Shown here in pieces: positions 1 to 5,567 of a stretch of DNA of 5,567 nt. The stretch's first letter is position 1; every line of letters starts with the position of its first letter. The position numbers and the translations under genes were made by a program. The stretch spans positions 1-5,567 of the forward strand of contig CANEUK010000100.1 in NCBI GenBank assembly GCA_947441695.1, given 5' to 3'. The notes beneath the pieces are model-generated. The model was not told the DNA's origin. It saw only the letters and a list, made by a program, of their open reading frames with translations, and ran no database searches. This DNA is from Rickettsiales bacterium (GTDB lineage Bacteria; Pseudomonadota; Alphaproteobacteria; Rickettsiales; UBA1997).

Positions 1-290
1 ATTGTTTTTGTAGAATCAGAATCGGTTTCTTGACCTTTTTTAAGATTAAAAACTTTCATTTTAGGAAGTTCGAAAGTTTTAGGTTCTTCGATTGTTTTTG
101 TAGAATCAGAATCGGTTTCTTGACCTTTTTTAAGATTAAAAACTTTCATTTTAGGAAGTTCGAAAGTTTTAGGTTCTTCAACTTTTTTTATAGAATCAGA
201 ATCAGCTTCTTGACCTTTTTTAAGATTAAAAACTTTCATTTTAGGAAGTTCGGATTCTTCGATTGTTTTTGTAGAATCAGAATCGGTTTC
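1..290 (-). repeat. 90-bp coding tandem repeat array, about 3.2 units, continuing beyond the window
   Basis: Unit 1 (1-90) and unit 2 (91-180) differ at a single base, their last one. Unit 3 (181-261) has several substitutions and lacks 9 bp inside the FELPK/EEPKT segment, so it is 81 bp and stays in frame. A partial fourth copy covers 262-290. The period is a multiple of three, and each full unit encodes 30 residues with balanced charge (6 Asp/Glu, 6 Lys) and a DSDS cluster. The most similar copies are those nearest the window edge, which suggests recent duplication and that the array extends to the left. Confidence 0.95.
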
Positions 291-1277
291 AGCTTTTATT
301 GGCAAAGCTTCTTGTTTTTGAGAAAAATCATTATTACTCAAAAATTTATAAACTTTATTGCCTTTATCTTGGTTAGTTTTGGCTCTTTTTGTTAAATTTG
401 GAGTTTCTTTTTTTGAAATTGATATTTCATCAATTTGATGAAAATTTTTAATCTCTTTTTGATTTGATGAATTTTTGCTAACAAATCTAAATTTTTTATC
501 TTTAGAAGGGTAAATTGGAGCAGAAATAAACTCGTAAGGCTCATTTATTTTTTCAATTTCATCTTTTAAACCTTCAGAAATTTCTTCGTCAGAATCAACT
601 AAAGACGACATCTTTATCGACTTATCAAGATAAGCCGAAATAAGATTTTGAATTTCTTTTTTATCGTGGTTTTGAGAAATATTATAAGCGAGGCTTAACT
701 GATTTTTAAGCAGCTCAAAATTCATTAGCTTGATAAAGTTAAATTTTTCTAACATCAAATTAAGGCATTCAAAACAATCTGATGAAGCTGCATGAATTAT
801 TGCCGACTCTTTAACTGAATTTAAATTGTTGGCTTGAGCATTGTTTTCAAGCAAAAGCCTGACAATTTCAGACTCGCCAGCCAAAGACGCTCTCATGATT
901 GGCGTCCAATCTTCATTATCAGAAACATTAACATCGGCTTTATTTTCAAGTAAAATTTTAACAGCTTCTAAATTTTTTTCACGACAAGCTATATGAAGAG
1001 CTGTGGCTCCTCCAGAGTTTTTTTGATTTAAAATTGCGCTGCCAGATTTGCTAAAAAATCTTACGCCATCAATGTCGTTTCCAACAACCGCAGACATTAA
1101 ACTTGTTATTCCCGCAACTTGGTCTGTTTGTTCATTATATAAATTTTCAATTTGTGCTTGGGTTGATTTGCTGTTAAAAGTTATTCCAAAAACAATTGTG
1201 CTAATACAAAATAAAAATCTGCTTAGAGCCTTTAAATTCAACGCTTTTTCGTTACTTGTTTTTCCAAAAGATAGCAT
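1..1277 (-). CDS. Exported ankyrin-repeat protein with C-terminal 30-residue tandem repeats (B), 3' end outside window
   Basis: The frame is open from the ATG at 1275-1277 to position 1, giving 425 complete codons and no stop, so the C-terminus is missing. Residues 1-41 look like a Sec signal peptide: a Lys/Arg-containing start, a hydrophobic stretch at about 18-34 (ALSRFLFCISTIVFGITF), and a plausible cleavage site after T-Q-A41. Residues about 50-217 are ankyrin-like repeats. The clearest is 87-120 (GGATALHIACREKNLEAVKILL, then ADVN), followed by 121-153 (DWTPIMRASLAGESEIVRLLLENN). Flanking units at 50-86, 154-186 and 187-217 are degenerate. From about 220 the protein is polar and probably disordered, and from about 330 it becomes a tandem array with a unit containing DSDSTKTIEEPKTFELPK and MKVFNLKKGQ. 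Ankyrin repeats bind proteins, so an envelope or secreted role is inferred, with no specific partner visible. No clear Shine-Dalgarno precedes the start. It lies 51 bases after ankyrin protein A. The family is confident; the function is unknown. Confidence 0.85.
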   Translation of the reverse strand, partial: MLSFGKTSNEKALNLKALSRFLFCISTIVFGITFNSKSTQAQIENLYNEQTDQVAGITSLMSAVVGNDIDGVRFFSKSGSAILNQKNSGGATALHIACREKNLEAVKILLENKADVNVSDNEDWTPIMRASLAGESEIVRLLLENNAQANNLNSVKESAIIHAASSDCFECLNLMLEKFNFIKLMNFELLKNQLSLAYNISQNHDKKEIQNLISAYLDKSIKMSSLVDSDEEISEGLKDEIEKINEPYEFISAPIYPSKDKKFRFVSKNSSNQKEIKNFHQIDEISISKKETPNLTKRAKTNQDKGNKVYKFLSNNDFSQKQEALPIKAETDSDSTKTIEESELPKMKVFNLKKGQEADSDSIKKVEEPKTFELPKMKVFNLKKGQETDSDSTKTIEEPKTFELPKMKVFNLKKGQETDSDSTKT

Positions 1278-1328
1278 GTTTTTTTAGGTTAGTTTGATTG
1301 ACTAAATTTTAAAAAAATTAAAAAAGAC
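1278..1328. other. Spacer between the two ankyrin genes
   Basis: This is 51 bases of very AT-rich sequence. On the minus strand the stop of ankyrin protein A is followed by T-rich tracts, but no GC-rich stem precedes them. The one visible inverted repeat (TTAGT, 7-base loop, ACTAA; 1289-1305) is only 5 bp and has no U tract after it. I see no convincing promoter, Shine-Dalgarno or terminator, so readthrough from the upstream genes is the simplest view. Confidence 0.5.
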
Positions 1329-2720
1329 TTATCTCCAGTGATTTTCAAGTTCTTTAATTAAAGATTCTCGTTCTGGGTTGTAAGGTTTTTCAATCCAAGT
1401 TTTTGCTCCATTTTTAAGTAAAAATTTTACAATAACTTCTTTCTTGTGGCGATAAGCAATTGCAAGGGCTGTAAATCCATCATTATCCATAGAATTCACG
1501 TCAACTCCTCTTGAAATAAAAAATTCAACCGCAGGCAAAAAACCAACTCGCACAGCGTGCATTAAATAAGTTCTGCCAAATCCGTCAGAATAATGAATGT
1601 TGGCGTTATTATTAGCTAAAAGTTCAATAGATTTTATGTCGAGCATTTCAATCGCAATGTCAATTGGAGTATATCCCAGAGCATTTGGCAAATCTGGATT
1701 AGCTTCTTTAGCAAGAACTGAAGCAGCAATTGCATGTTTTTTCAAAAGTATTGAGTAAGTTAAAATTGTGTCACCTGACCTATTTCTAGCATCGGGATTT
1801 TCAATATTTTTATAAATTCCATTAAAAAAATTAACATCGCCACTTGAAACAGCTTCGAATAAGGCGTCAAGCCTTTCAGCAAAAGTTGGAATGGTTGGAA
1901 TATGAAGATTATCTGAAGTTCTAAAACGATTTAAAATTGGCGGCGCTGGCAATTCTTCTAAAGCAAAGCGATTGATGTCTTTTTTTTGTGGCACTATTTT
2001 TATCTCGCCATCGCCCTCTTCTCCTTCTAAATCGCTTTGGTTTTGTAAATCAAAATCTTTATTTGTTTTTAATAAATATTTTTCTCGCAGTTCGTTAAGT
2101 TTTTTTAATTTTTCTTGACGCTTTTCTTCGTTATCTTTTCTTTGTTTTTCTAGCTGCAAACGCTTTTTTAAATTATTTTTTTTGATTGAATTGATATATT
2201 TTTCGGTCGGTTTTTTTTCTATATTTTTTGGCGATAATTTTTCTTCTTTTTCATGGGTTTTTAAACTTTCTTTCGCTTTTTTGAGATCTTCTTTTGTGTG
2301 TTTTTTATTCGCAGAATCTCGAATTTTAGAAGAGAATTCCAATCCTTGTTCTGATTTTTTTTCTAAGCTTTCTTTCTCTTTATCTTGAATTTTAGAAGAT
2401 CCTTCTTTTTGCAATTCGTCTTTTTTTAGCTCTTCTAGATCTTTTTTAGGAATTTCTTTGGAATTTTTTTCTTCAGGATTTTTTTCGGTTGGTTTTTTAT
2501 CAAGATCGTCCAAGCCCAAAGACTCGATATCAATTTTTATTTTCTTAGAATCAAAAGGCTCCATCGCCTTTTTTTTGACTCTTAGTTCAGAGGTAATTTC
2601 TTCTAAAGTTTGAGATTCGGCCGCAAAACTGCTAGAAAGAAAAAATGGGCAAAAAAAAAGTAAAAAAGTAGCAAAAAATAGCTGAAACATATTTGGTTTA
2701 TTTAACTGGATCAAAGCCAT
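1329..2720 (-). CDS. Exported ankyrin-repeat protein with Lys/Glu-rich central region (A)
   Basis: From the first ATG (2720) the protein has 463 residues. Residues 12-34 are a strongly hydrophobic signal peptide (FQLFFATFLLFFCPFFLSSS) with likely cleavage after A33 or A34 (SSFAA|ES). C24 is not in a proper lipobox, so a lipoprotein is unlikely. Residues about 38-235 are very rich in Lys and Glu with heptad-like stretches (about 85-220), probably coiled coil or a disordered stalk, ending in an acidic EGEEGDGE patch. A Pro-containing linker (ELPAPPILNRF) leads to five 33-residue ankyrin repeats at about 281-313, 314-346, 347-379, 380-412 and 413-445; GYTPIDIAIE and DGFTALAIAY are typical helix-1 signatures. 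The C-terminal cap ends at HWR. The 2720 start overlaps yidD by 23 bases; an in-frame ATG at 2690 (residue 11) begins 7 bases after the yidD stop and keeps the hydrophobic core but loses the only N-terminal Lys. Neither start has a clear Shine-Dalgarno. Envelope or secreted protein-binding role is inferred; the specific function is unknown. Confidence 0.85.
   Translation of the reverse strand: MALIQLNKPNMFQLFFATFLLFFCPFFLSSSFAAESQTLEEITSELRVKKKAMEPFDSKKIKIDIESLGLDDLDKKPTEKNPEEKNSKEIPKKDLEELKKDELQKEGSSKIQDKEKESLEKKSEQGLEFSSKIRDSANKKHTKEDLKKAKESLKTHEKEEKLSPKNIEKKPTEKYINSIKKNNLKKRLQLEKQRKDNEEKRQEKLKKLNELREKYLLKTNKDFDLQNQSDLEGEEGDGEIKIVPQKKDINRFALEELPAPPILNRFRTSDNLHIPTIPTFAERLDALFEAVSSGDVNFFNGIYKNIENPDARNRSGDTILTYSILLKKHAIAASVLAKEANPDLPNALGYTPIDIAIEMLDIKSIELLANNNANIHYSDGFGRTYLMHAVRVGFLPAVEFFISRGVDVNSMDNDGFTALAIAYRHKKEVIVKFLLKNGAKTWIEKPYNPERESLIKELENHWR
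2316..2399 (-). repeat. Short internal duplication in the charged region of ankyrin protein A
   Basis: Two 18-base segments, 2382-2399 and 2316-2333, match at 17 of 18 positions and encode SSKIQD and SSKIRD (residues 108-113 and 130-135). A second short peptide, KKPTEK, also occurs twice (residues 75-80 and 169-174). This suggests the low-complexity region grew partly by local duplication, though Lys/Glu-rich sequence also produces chance matches. Confidence 0.5.
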
Positions 2721-2913
2721 TTTTTTTGGAAAAAGGATGGCATTTTAACAAGCGCAATGTCCCAAGCGCCGCGCCTTTTAGCAATCCTTTTTTGTTGATT
2801 GCTTCAATTATGTAATTTGAACAAGTTGGCGAAAATCTGCATTTGTTGCAACCAAACAAAAGAGACAAAAAAAATTGATAAAATTTTATCAAAAAAATTA
2901 CGATTTTTTTCAT
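2698..2913 (-). CDS. yidD: Membrane protein insertion efficiency factor YidD
   Basis: This small 71-residue protein matches the YidD family, which assists YidC-dependent insertion of proteins into the inner membrane. Residues 1-20 form a hydrophobic to amphipathic helix (MKKIVIFLIKFYQFFLSLLF) that would attach it to the membrane. The family core follows: CNKCRFSPTCSNY (Cys at 22, 25 and 31), IEAINKKGLLKGA, and the RLLKCHPF signature with C58. It ends in the usual GFDPV. The length is slightly under that of E. coli YidD (85 residues), mainly through a short C-terminal tail. The ATG shares one base with the ligA stop (TAATG) and is preceded by GAGGA 6 bases upstream, which fixes the start. In many bacteria yidD lies between rnpA and yidC; here it follows ligA instead. 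Identification is firm. Confidence 0.95.
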   Translation of the reverse strand: MKKIVIFLIKFYQFFLSLLFGCNKCRFSPTCSNYIIEAINKKGLLKGAALGTLRLLKCHPFSKKNGFDPVK

Positions 2914-2924
2914 TAATTTTCCTC
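2911..2924 (-). promoter_or_regulatory. yidD ribosome binding site and TAATG stop-start overlap with ligA
   Basis: On the minus strand GAGGA (2920-2924) lies 6 bases before ATG (2911-2913), and the ligA stop TAA (2913-2915) overlaps that ATG by one base. The Shine-Dalgarno is inside the last ligA codons. This is the best ribosome binding site in the window, and the arrangement predicts translational coupling of yidD to ligA. Confidence 0.75.
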
Positions 2925-5015
2925 ACTCATTTTAAGCCATTCTTCTTGATTTAAAACTTTTAAACCAAGTTCATTGGCTTTTTTTAATTTTGAACCAGAG
3001 TCAATTCCAGCAACCACAAAGTCAGTTTTACTTGAAACAGATCCAACAACTTTCAAGCCTAAATCTTCGGCTTTTTTCTTAGCTTCGGAGCGACTCATAT
3101 TAATTAAAGAGCCAGTAAAAATTATTGATTTTCCGCTAAATTTTGATTCAGAGTTTTTGATAATTGCGTTAGAAATTTTCAATTGAGGCGTTAAATCTAA
3201 AACCATTTTTAAATTTCTGTTGTCACGAAAATAATCTAATAAGGCTTGAGCCATTTTTTCTCCAATTCCATCAAGAGCTACTAATTCTTGATAAATTTGT
3301 TCAAATTCTGCCGATGAATTTGCTAGCTTTAACATTGCGTCAATAAAATTTTCACAAGATGCAAAATGTTGAGCCAGTTGTTTAGAAGTTGTTTCGCCAA
3401 CATGTCTAATTCCAATTGCGTAAATAAATTTTTCTAAGCCGATTCGGCGTTTTTCTTCGATTGCTAAAAATAAATTTTCAATCGATTTTTGTCCCCAACC
3501 TGCTTTTTGCGCTAAAGGATTTTCTGATTTTTCTTCGTTTTTTTGTAGCAAAAAAATGTCGGAAAAGCTTTTAATTCTTCCTTCCGCAAAAAAATTTTCA
3601 ATTTGCTTTTTGCCCAAACCCAAAATGTCAAAAGCGTCTTTCGAAACAAAATGTTTCAGAGTTTCTACCAATTGCGCCTCGCAAGATAAACCTCCCAAAC
3701 AGCGAATTATTGCGTCATCTTGAGTTTTTGCCACTTTGCTACCGCAAACTGGACAATTATCAGGAAAAACAAAACTTGGCGATTCAGTTTTTCTTTTACT
3801 TAAATCAACTTCTAAAACTTGCGGAATCACGTCTCCTGCGCGCTGAATTAAAACTATGTCGCCAATACGAATATCTTTTCGAGCAATTTCGTCTTGATTG
3901 TGAAGCGTAGCGCGCGAAACAACAACACCACCAATATTTACTGGCTTTAACTTAGCAACCGGAGTTAGCGCGCCAGTTCTACCAACTTGAATGATAATAT
4001 TTTCGATTTGTGTTTTGGCTTTTTGCGCTGGAAATTTATGCGCAATTGCCCATCTAGGGCTTCTGGCGACAAATCCTAAGCGAGTTTGTAACTCAAAATC
4101 GTTAACTTTGTAAACCATTCCATCAATGTCGTAGTCAAGTTGGTAGCGACTTTCGCCAACTTTTTGATAAATTTCTAATATCTCGTCAATATTTTCACAA
4201 AGCCTTGAATTTGGCTCGGTTTTAAAACCAAATTCTTGCAATTTTTGATGAAGTTGAGTTTGCGAATTGCAATTAAAATCGGCCGAAACTTCGCCCAAAC
4301 CATAAGCAAAATAGCTTAAATTTCTTGAAGCAGTAATTTCTGAATTAAGTTGTCGAAGTGAACCAGCGGCTGCGTTGCGAGGATTGGCAAAAATTTTAGC
4401 ACCTAAATTTTCTTGGCGTAAATTCAACTCTTCAAAATCTTTTTTGCTCATGTAAATTTCGCCGCGAATTTCTAAAATTTTTGGCGGAGTTTGACTTTTT
4501 AAAATATGCGGAAAATTTTGCAGAGTTTTAACGTTTTGAGTTACGTCTTCGCCTTCAAAACCATCGCCGCGAGTGGCTGCTTGAACTAATTTTCCATCTT
4601 CAAAGCGAGCGCAAAAAGACAAACCATCAATTTTTGTTTCGCAAAAAAAACTAGGTTTTTGGGTTGACAAAAAGCTGAATAAATTGCCGATTTCTTCTTT
4701 TTTATCTAAGCTCAAAAATCGATTAATTCGATCAATAAAATCGGAAATATCTTCGTTTGAAAATCCATTCGCCAGAGAAAGCATCGGTTTTTTGTGCAAA
4801 ACTTTAGAAAAAACTTCTAAAGCTTTGGCGCCAACTTGCTCTTTTTCTTGATTAAAGAATTGCGGAAATTTAGCGCGATATTCTTCAAGTTTTTTGCGCA
4901 ATTCATCATATTTTTCGTCAGAAATTAGCGGAGCATCAAAACCATGATAAGCCTTGTCGTGCTTTGCTATTTCGGCTTTTAAATCAGAAATTTTTTGAGA
5001 AATTTTTATTGTCAT
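2913..5015 (-). CDS. ligA: NAD+-dependent DNA ligase LigA
   Basis: This cytoplasmic enzyme seals nicks in duplex DNA using NAD+, joining Okazaki fragments and completing repair. At 700 residues it is full length. Domain Ia (about 1-75) carries the NMN-site residues Y23, H24, D33, Y36 and D37. The adenylation domain (about 75-330) has the catalytic K128 in ETKIDG, then TRGDG (148-152), EIRGE (182-186), DIDGMVYKV (296-304) and WAIAHKFP (322-329). The OB fold follows with VGRTGALTPVAKLKPV (344-359). The zinc finger has C421, C424, C439 and C445, with the same spacing as in the E. coli enzyme. Helix-hairpin-helix repeats cover about 450-600 (e.g. LVALDGIGEKMAQALL). A C-terminal BRCT domain spans about 624-700 with FTG (633-635) and W693. 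The segment before K128 (about 101-122) is roughly ten residues longer than I expect for the family. The ATG directly follows the mnhE stop, with no clear Shine-Dalgarno, so coupling is likely. The N-terminus aligns well with known LigA starts. Nothing suggests inactivation. Confidence 0.98.
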   Translation of the reverse strand: MTIKISQKISDLKAEIAKHDKAYHGFDAPLISDEKYDELRKKLEEYRAKFPQFFNQEKEQVGAKALEVFSKVLHKKPMLSLANGFSNEDISDFIDRINRFLSLDKKEEIGNLFSFLSTQKPSFFCETKIDGLSFCARFEDGKLVQAATRGDGFEGEDVTQNVKTLQNFPHILKSQTPPKILEIRGEIYMSKKDFEELNLRQENLGAKIFANPRNAAAGSLRQLNSEITASRNLSYFAYGLGEVSADFNCNSQTQLHQKLQEFGFKTEPNSRLCENIDEILEIYQKVGESRYQLDYDIDGMVYKVNDFELQTRLGFVARSPRWAIAHKFPAQKAKTQIENIIIQVGRTGALTPVAKLKPVNIGGVVVSRATLHNQDEIARKDIRIGDIVLIQRAGDVIPQVLEVDLSKRKTESPSFVFPDNCPVCGSKVAKTQDDAIIRCLGGLSCEAQLVETLKHFVSKDAFDILGLGKKQIENFFAEGRIKSFSDIFLLQKNEEKSENPLAQKAGWGQKSIENLFLAIEEKRRIGLEKFIYAIGIRHVGETTSKQLAQHFASCENFIDAMLKLANSSAEFEQIYQELVALDGIGEKMAQALLDYFRDNRNLKMVLDLTPQLKISNAIIKNSESKFSGKSIIFTGSLINMSRSEAKKKAEDLGLKVVGSVSSKTDFVVAGIDSGSKLKKANELGLKVLNQEEWLKMSEEN

Positions 5016-5018
5016 CTA
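5013..5018 (-). promoter_or_regulatory. Abutting stop and start, mnhE TAG / ligA ATG
   Basis: On the minus strand the sequence reads TAGATG: the stop of the antiporter gene (5016-5018) is immediately followed by the ligA start (5013-5015). No Shine-Dalgarno-like motif is visible in the roughly 15 bases upstream. This suggests ligA translation depends at least partly on ribosomes finishing the upstream gene. Confidence 0.6.
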
Positions 5019-5522
5019 AACCAAATTATCGTCGTTTACGTTGTTCAAACTTTTGCAGATTTTTTTGAAATCAAATTTTTTAAAGTTCGCTTTGCTAATT
5101 GCGTGAACCAAAATTTTTTGATCTTCTGAATTATTATCTTTTAAACCAATGCAAAAAAGCCCGGCGGTCATGTTTAGGCTTATCATCAAAAGGGCGGGAT
5201 TAAAACTAATTTTTTCGTCAATTTTAACCTCGTAAACTAAAGGATTTAAGTCATTTTTTGATAAAGCCATTTTTAGCACAATCTTGATTGATTCAAAAAA
5301 GTTATTGAAAAAAATTTTTAAAAAATGGCGATAAAAACCCAAGCTTAAATATAGCAACTCGCTTTTTTTTTCTATAATTCGCAATTTGTAAGAAAAAATA
5401 CTGACTAATAACGAAGAGCCAATTCCAAAAAAAACATAAACCCACGAAACCTTTCCAGCAGAGATTGCAAACATAATCCAAAACGCCAGTAAAAATAAAA
5501 ATAAATTGAAAATGTTGAGCAT
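5016..5522 (-). CDS. mnhE: Na+/H+ antiporter subunit E-like protein (MnhE/MrpE family)
   Basis: The 168-residue protein fits the MnhE/MrpE family (usually about 160 residues), a small membrane subunit of multi-subunit Mrp/Mnh antiporters that exchange Na+ or K+ for protons. It has hydrophobic segments at about 3-21, 26-44 and 55-72. A soluble C-terminal domain follows with the family pattern NPALLMISLNMT (108-119), a glycine turn, a beta strand and LVHAI (138-142), ending in a Lys-rich helix. The usual TPGT turn is replaced here by T119-A120-G121-L122. Partner subunits are not in the window; they could lie upstream. The ATG at 5520-5522 places the first membrane helix at the N-terminus. No clear Shine-Dalgarno is present. 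The family assignment rests on layout and motif resemblance without a search, so it is good but less certain than for ligA. Confidence 0.75.
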   Translation of the reverse strand: MLNIFNLFLFLLAFWIMFAISAGKVSWVYVFFGIGSSLLVSIFSYKLRIIEKKSELLYLSLGFYRHFLKIFFNNFFESIKIVLKMALSKNDLNPLVYEVKIDEKISFNPALLMISLNMTAGLFCIGLKDNNSEDQKILVHAISKANFKKFDFKKICKSLNNVNDDNLV

Positions 5523-5567
5523 TTTTTAAAACAAAAATTAACAATTATTGCGCTGTCGCGTAAATCA
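5523..5567. other. Upstream edge of the cluster, possible tail of a preceding gene
   Basis: Only 45 bases lie before the antiporter gene. On the minus strand one frame reads six codons (IYATAQ) into a TAA at 5545-5547, which could be the end of an upstream gene 22 bases before the mnhE ATG. Another frame begins with TGA at the edge itself. The stretch is too short to choose between these, and I see no recognisable promoter. Confidence 0.25.

Noticed and set aside
30..395. Open frame of 121 codons on the plus strand with repeated FFKIKNFHFRKF peptides
   Set aside because: It is the antisense of the 90-bp tandem array in ankyrin protein B. The periodic peptide simply mirrors the repeat, and the sense frame has a signal peptide and ankyrin domains.
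421..480. Repeated ATCAA/TTGATGA words resembling a small inverted-repeat or operator cluster
   Set aside because: They lie inside the coding region of ankyrin protein B and are explained by its Asn/Lys/Gln/Ser-rich codons; the spacing is irregular.
1048..1287. Plus-strand frames inside minus-strand genes (also 2182-2388, 2974-3186 and 3710-3910)
   Set aside because: These are antisense shadows of well-supported coding regions with no family resemblance or ribosome binding site.
1289..1305. Inverted repeat TTAGT/ACTAA between the ankyrin genes as a terminator or operator
   Set aside because: The stem is only 5 AT-rich base pairs with a 7-base loop and no following U tract. This is expected by chance in such AT-rich sequence.
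5302..5544. 80-codon minus-strand frame overlapping the antiporter gene
   Set aside because: It starts at a TTG and lies in another frame of the mnhE-like gene, whose frame has the family motifs and the tight junction to ligA.

Overview
This is an AT-rich window with one continuous gene cluster, all on the minus strand (transcription runs from high to low coordinates). It reads mnhE-like > ligA > yidD > exported ankyrin protein A > exported ankyrin protein B, with B running off the left edge. The LigA and YidD sequences look alphaproteobacterial; in LigA the cues are the FLSL stretch before the KIDG motif, SPRWAIAHKFPA, and GIRHVGET. Low GC, Lys-rich proteins and two adjacent secreted ankyrin-repeat proteins suggest a host-associated lineage such as Rickettsiales or Holosporales. 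The placement is inferred from sequence style, not from a search.

Layout: 5523-5567 is a short leader or the tail of an upstream gene that cannot be resolved. 5016-5522 encodes a subunit-E-like protein of the Mrp/Mnh cation/proton antiporter. Its TAG stop directly abuts the ATG of ligA (2913-5015), a full-length NAD+-dependent DNA ligase with all signature motifs. The ligA stop overlaps the yidD start as TAATG (yidD 2698-2913). yidD overlaps, or nearly touches, the start of ankyrin protein A (1329-2720, or from 2690). A 51-base spacer separates A from ankyrin protein B (start 1277, open at position 1).

The first three genes are housekeeping: ion homeostasis, DNA replication/repair, and membrane-protein insertion. 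Tight junctions suggest co-transcription and translational coupling. The last two are accessory genes. Both have an N-terminal export signal, a block of about five ankyrin repeats, and a long low-complexity charged region. The order of the last two parts is opposite: A is signal / charged Lys-Glu region / ankyrin, and B is signal / ankyrin / charged region. B's charged region ends in a near-perfect 90-bp (30-residue) tandem array cut by the window edge. These two are the least ordinary part of the window and are candidate envelope or host-interaction proteins. I found no RNA genes, insertion sequences, CRISPR array or convincing terminator, and no gene-free stretch over 300 bases.
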